Assembly (NCBI GenBank): GCA_905331475.1
Contig: CAJNYU010000007.1
Location: 248,001 to 312,000, forward strand
Direction of reading: 5' to 3'
Source: Rotaria socialis
Taxonomy: Eukaryota; Rotifera; Eurotatoria; Philodinida; Philodinidae
DNA length: 64,000 nucleotides
Numbering within the stretch: position 1 is the first letter of the stretch; each line of letters starts with the position of its first letter. The notes under the pieces were generated by a model. It was not told where the DNA came from. It made no database searches and was given only the letters and a program-made list of their open reading frames with translations. Position numbers and translations under genes: made by a program. Shown piece by piece: positions 59,324 through 64,000 of the stretch.

Positions 59324-62300
59324 TTATTTACCAATCATTGCATCATTTCCGAAAGGTACATTTATGTTCATTATATCTCTAAGTAAAATATCAACTGCTT
59401 TAAGTGCGTAGGATCGGACCATCAGTGCTTCGTCCCAAATGACGACGTCAGCCTTTCTAATTGTGTCGGCTTTCTTGGTGTTTGATCGAATACTGGATTT
59501 AGACGTCTGCAAGAGAGGCACTGGAAGTTTAAAACGACTGTGAACCGTTCTCCCTTCAGCCAATAAATTCGCAGCAATCCCGGTCCATGCAACTGTTAAA
59601 CCACTGACACCTTGTCCTTTGAATAAATAGCACAGAGTATTGTAGAGATAAGTTTTTCCTGTACCACCAGGCACATCTATAAAGAAACATGGTGCAGTCG
59701 TTGCTGATCGTCTATGATACGCTCCAAGTATCTTATCCACTGCTGAACGTTGGGCTTCGTTCAGTGTTTCGTACATTTCCTGTCCGAAGCGAAGCTCTTC
59801 TTCTTTGTTGATGTTTTTTGATTGTAATGGACAAAACATGGATGGTATTGGTATGTCAAAGTCGCTAAAACTTCACCCTTGTTATCACAACATCGCTTCA
59901 ATATCATAAAACACCATTGCTTCTGCTGTTTCAGCGTCGAAGTGGCGCATAAAATCCTCGGCCATATTTGTTTTGAATGAATTCCATAGATCTATCAGAT
60001 TGCTGCGGTTACAATGCAGAAGGATCACACAGAATAGTGTTCTCAGCTGTGATGGCATCTGAAAGATTACTGCTTCAGCCATGCACCTCTCATGTTCAGT
60101 GTCATCGCATAACAGACCTCGTCTTTTAGCGTCATCCAGAAATGTCTGACAGATTTCGTTATCTACTGTCTTCAGCTCCTCAAAACTGCAGGCACCTGGT
60201 GTATGCAATAATAGCAGGCGAAGATGGTAGCGTTCTGTATCTCTCGGACTAACGGAATAATTCTACTAATGACTTTTCCACCTTGCTGTCGACGCTTCCA
60301 TTTGTTTTCTCGGTCGAAAACGAAGTGATTCGGAATATCATGATACAGATATCTTCTGGCAACTAAGTTGTCACGATTTAATTTGAACCATGCAATGAGG
60401 GTTGTGTCCTTCTCAGTTGCGCGATTTAACGCTTCTAATTCATTTCCTTCTGCAAAATAGACGGGTTGCATATTGGGAAGATGAATAGCTAATCGGATAA
60501 TAGAATGAGACTTGTCATGTAGTGGAAATTCAAAGAGTCTCCATACAGCTTCTGGTACACTGGCATATCTAGCATCGAGATGGGCTTTAATTTCATCCCA
60601 TTCCAGAGTTTTGGCAAAAGTTGCACCGTCTTTAACAGGTAGTTCCAGTTTAATATTAGCGCAATCGTGTCCCTTGTAAACATATTTGAATAGATACTTA
60701 ATACTTTTCACGGTTGCACAGACTTCCACATTAATATGAGCGTCATATTTCATGAGCAAGGGTGGGTTATACGGAACTACCCATCGATTGTCAACCTCAT
60801 ACTTTCCCACCTTGGTAATGACCCCATTATCTCGTCTTCGATATCATGGATAGCCATCCTTATTTGAAGCTGTCTCATTCCGAAACTCTTTTGGAAATTC
60901 CTTGGTGCACTTTCCATCTTCCATACAAGGGGAATTTTTGTTTAGTACCCCACACGGTCCATGAATCATATGACTCTTCACTATTTCATACAACTGAGGA
61001 TTTTGGTCAGCATTTGGGATTTCGCTGGATACGATACGGTCAACGGAATTACTATCTCTCTGTTTGCTTTCGTTCGTCAAAATGATGAGCGTGTGACAAT
61101 GAGGCAGTCCTCGTTTTTGAAATTCGATCACAAACAAATGAGCCACTGTGCGTCCAAATATATGGTTTCTGACGATATCATCAATGAATTGTTTTAATTT
61201 GAGTCTGAAAACTCTTGCAATGAGGTCTGGTCTATCAGAAGAAGTTTGACCGGGGAAAAGCTGCTCTTCAATTTCTTTCCATCTCGGATTGCACGTGAAT
61301 GTGATGAATAAGCCAGGTTTTCCGCATTTTTGGACGATTCCCATTGCATCTTGATAATTCTGTTGCATTGCTCTAGAACTTCCTTGAAAACTTGACGGAA
61401 GAATTATTATTCTTCTGAGTTTAGATCCTTGTATAGCAGCCTCACTTGCTAGATGATCCATCAGACCTTTGTACAGTTCTACTCGAAGAATCTTCTGATT
61501 TTGTCGATGAAATGCAAGGCGGTTTTGACCCCGTGAGTGAACAGCGACATGCCGATATTTCGGAACCTCTCCATTGTCCCCGAAGAAAACCGCTGCTACT
61601 TCATAGGCTCGTGGAAGATTGTATCGACGTTGATCTCGCATTCGACAATTGTTATCAAAAATCATTCAAGCCGAAGTAGGTGCTCGTTTCTCTCTCTCAG
61701 ATCGATGAATCTCTTCTTGCTCAACTTCATACATCATTTTGAACGCGGCAACAAACGAACTGATTCTTGCCATTACATTGCCTAGCATTTTCATGATATT
61801 TTTATTGCAGCAATAATTTCCAACATTTCCCATTCGCTCTTGTAAGGCCAGAGCCGAATCTAAGATTTACAGCTGGCCGTACTGACCCCTCTGGTCTGCT
61901 CCTGGATGAAGCGCACTGATTCGATGATAAATCTGCCCATGAATTCGAAAGCAGTACGGTCCACGAGTCGTTGGTGCAACAATCTGAACACCCAATCCCA
62001 GGTGAATCAATCCGATACCGAATCCCATTGGATTCTATGGGATCCTACCATCCGACGAAATTCCGTTGAATTTTTGGTTGAGGAATCAATGTCGGATCCG
62101 ACAGTCGTATTTCCAATGATATCCGCTTGTCGGAACCAATGAAATCCGAAGCATTCCGGCTCCGATTAACGGTTACTGTCGGATTTTATTAGTTTCCGAT
62201 ATTAGGATCTGATATCGATTCCGGAACCAGGAATCCGACGATAATCCGAGAGTTTCCTTGCGCCTTCCGAAGAGCTCCGTCGGATTCCACTAGGAACCGG

Positions 62301-63051
62301 TCGGAACTCATCGGATCCTAGGCTAGGATTCATTCTCCTGGGGATGCAAATGCCAGAGTGCTATTGTAATTTCGAACATGTTCTCTGAAATTTCTACCAT
62401 CTACATCTGCAGCTTGAAGAAGGACTTTCATTTCATCTGGACGTGGCAGCAGTGGAGGAAGCTCAACAGACCCATAGTGACAGCATTGCTTGTATTCATC
62501 TTTTCTCCCAGATGCGATCTCACATTTAAAGTGTACGTAGCGCGCCGCATTGTCGACACTTACAATCCATTCTACCGAGGTAACCATAAGATACAATAGC
62601 GCTATCCATTTCAACATGTAGAAAAGATTCAACACGTTCTCGACGACTCCGATGGCGTAAAGCATCCCGCTTTTTTTCGATTCTTCGAATCCTCCTTATT
62701 TTCAAGTTTTCGACTCTTCCGGTGTCGCTCAGCATCAGCACTCACCCGCTTCTGTCTCACCATGCTTGGCTTCTTTGCACGTCTTTCCCGGATCTGTTCC
62801 GATCTCCTCAGCAATTTACCTCGGAGACATGCTTTTGATTGAGATTCACCACTGAAAATACTATTGACAGTTTGGCCAACTTTCGCTGATGCAACTATTG
62901 ATATGGACAGAACACCAGTCAAATCGGGCCGCTCCATACTGAGAGTAGGTCTCGACACCCAAAGACAGAAACCAATGTTTCTACTGCACTTTCCGACACT
63001 ATTTATACCCTTGATCAGGTCCAATCTAATTGGTTGATTAGCGACGACCAA
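59324..63051 (-). pseudogene. Helitron Rep/helicase gene, disrupted
   Basis: Order on the minus strand: a basic N-terminal region (63051-62629) and CKCRQCGALRTLHFKCE finger-like part; a MITE insertion (61997-62342); PYCFRIHGQIYHRISALHPG; then the Helitron-like N and Rep domain (61665-60844) with the HUH motif in GLPHCHTLIIL and upstream LFITFTCNPRW; the tyrosine motif region SIKYLFKYVYKGHD (YxxxKY); and a PIF1-type helicase with Walker A PGGTGKTYLYN and Walker B VVIWDEALM (59839-59324). Disabling changes: stops near 61665 and 60843, a frame shift at about 60210, stops near 59880, and loss of the rest of the helicase. Helitrons replicate by rolling-circle transposition using this protein. Confidence 0.92.
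61997..62342. mobile_element. 346-bp MITE, copy 2, inserted in the Helitron Rep gene
   Basis: The left end CCCAGGTGAATCAATCCGAT continues acc like copy 1. The right end mirrors it (reverse complement CCCAGGAGAATGAATCCTAG). The interior uses the same tccgac/ggatcc words. It separates two adjacent pieces of the Helitron protein (STLAFAS and GVQIVAPTTRG), so it is younger than the Helitron insertion. Confidence 0.75.
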
Positions 63052-63267
63052 TCAGATTCGAGCTGGCGGTTTCTCCTTCAGGAATGGGTCCTGGCAACTT
63101 GGTTCTAGGATTGAATTTGTAGTGGTCGACCTTCTCTCTCGGCTGATGCGCTCAATTGAATGACTCACCAAGAAAAAAACGGAGGAAATGTTTCTTCAAA
63201 GCCGATTGGTTGAAAAAATGGACCAATGGGAGAGGGATCAAACAGACACTCAGCATTATTATATAGA

Positions 63268-64000
63268 TTATTATATGGATTAATATTATCTGAATAAAAA
63301 TCTATTTCAACAATAATTTACATTAGTTTATTTATAATCAATGGTTAACGATAAATTTATTATCCTATTCAGAAAAAGATCTGCGGTGATAACAAAAATA
63401 TTTATTGAATTTAACTTGATTTTGTTTTAAAATTTGAACAATTCTATAATAATAATAATAATAATAATCAAATTAAACTGTAGTAGATAAAAGAAAAAAA
63501 AATGATAATTTTTGAAATTGAATAAAATCGACCATATTGTGGATGAGTTCTAATAATTCGATATCTATAAGATGCATTAAAAATAAAATTAATTAAAGAG
63601 ATATTTTCAATGAATGATTAAGAAAAGAAGATATCAAATAATCATTGTATTTTCTTTTTCATAAAAATCTAAATATCTTCTAGACTGGATATATTCAATT
63701 TAATATTTTTAATTTATGAAAATCTTCTTTATCTATATATTTATTATCTTATTTTTATTCTATTCATAGCTAAGATGAATAAATAAATTAATATTGGTTT
63801 TATTAATATTTTACAGAAATAAAATAATTATTTTATGTTATTTTTATATTCATTGATAAAAAAAAACCTTTTATTAACAAAAATTCTAATATATGATGAT
63901 AAATATCATAGATCCATTTCAAGCATAGTTGATTCTATTTTTCTCAGTTGGTACTCGATTAGTTCTAGACTTGTATGTCACTAATCTAATAAATAAAATA
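63268..64000. other. AT-rich host DNA to the window end
   Basis: Very low G+C, with an AAT microsatellite near 63449-63468. No exon was recognised. The sharp drop in G+C at 63267 fits the Helitron boundary. Confidence 0.6.

Larger units (their letters stand above)
59324..63267 (-). mobile_element. Helitron, 3'-truncated, autonomous type by origin
   Basis: The 5' end is at 63267: read on the minus strand, the element begins TCTATATAATAATGCTGAGT, preceded by A, as Helitrons insert into AT with a 5' TC. Inside are the Rep/helicase coding parts. The 3' end is missing: the helicase breaks off at about 59324-59345, next to unrelated sequence, so the terminal hairpin and CTRR end are not present. 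G+C content is much higher than the surroundings. Confidence 0.92.

Noticed and set aside
60846-62142. Several plus-strand ORFs of 73-82 aa
   Set aside because: They are antisense to the Helitron Rep gene or inside the MITE and reflect its higher G+C.
1-64000. CRISPR arrays, bacterial operons or ribosome binding sites
   Set aside because: Spliceosomal introns and animal proteins show this is nuclear eukaryotic DNA. No spaced direct-repeat array was seen. No tRNA or rRNA gene could be recognised by eye.

Overview
The window looks like a stretch of a small invertebrate genome, most likely a bdelloid rotifer. That is an inference, not a proof. Genes are broken by many introns, mostly 50-100 bp with GT...AG ends. 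Intergenic DNA is very AT-rich, and the proteins are metazoan: intraflagellar transport WDR19/IFT144, PPP4R2, FAM98, ZFAND1, GPX7/8 and a VRK-family kinase. Several ATGs sit directly behind a splice-acceptor-like sequence, as expected of an animal with spliced-leader trans-splicing, which has been reported in rotifers.

Core region (about 0.8-42.4 kb). Minus strand: an alpha/beta hydrolase, a secreted GPX7/8-type peroxidase with an 18-nt microexon, and an FKBP-like TPR co-chaperone, followed by a possible 55-aa small gene on the plus strand and then a complete, many-exon WDR19. WDR19 is head-to-head with a plus-strand cluster of a DUF1772-like membrane protein, FAM98 and a VRK-family pseudokinase. 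These three lie 162-240 bp apart, and each start codon follows a splice acceptor. Further right are a small cysteine-rich membrane protein, a secreted Pro/Gln-repeat protein with a chitin-binding domain, a two-TM protein with an acidic/basic tail, a small heat-shock protein with a canonical heat-shock element, a decayed gene on the minus strand, and PPP4R2 head-to-head with ZFAND1.

Accessory region (about 44-63.3 kb). Base composition becomes patchier and GC-richer, and intact genes almost disappear. It holds a roughly 2-kb element with imperfect inverted ends, two tail-to-tail decayed copies of an unclassified transposase-like gene with a divergent finger-like ORF, minisatellites, the 5' end of a type II membrane protein gene cut off before a 686-bp assembly gap, a 692-bp element with 23-bp perfect inverted ends, an inverted pair of related one-TM proteins flanking a 354-bp MITE, and a 3'-truncated Helitron with HUH Rep and PIF1 helicase parts. 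The Helitron carries a second MITE of the same family in its Rep gene. Its 5' end can be placed at 63267, where an A precedes the TC terminus. The last 0.7 kb is plain AT-rich DNA.

Exon boundaries were worked out by hand from splice consensus and reading phase. Family names rest on recognised motifs and remembered family patterns, not on searches.
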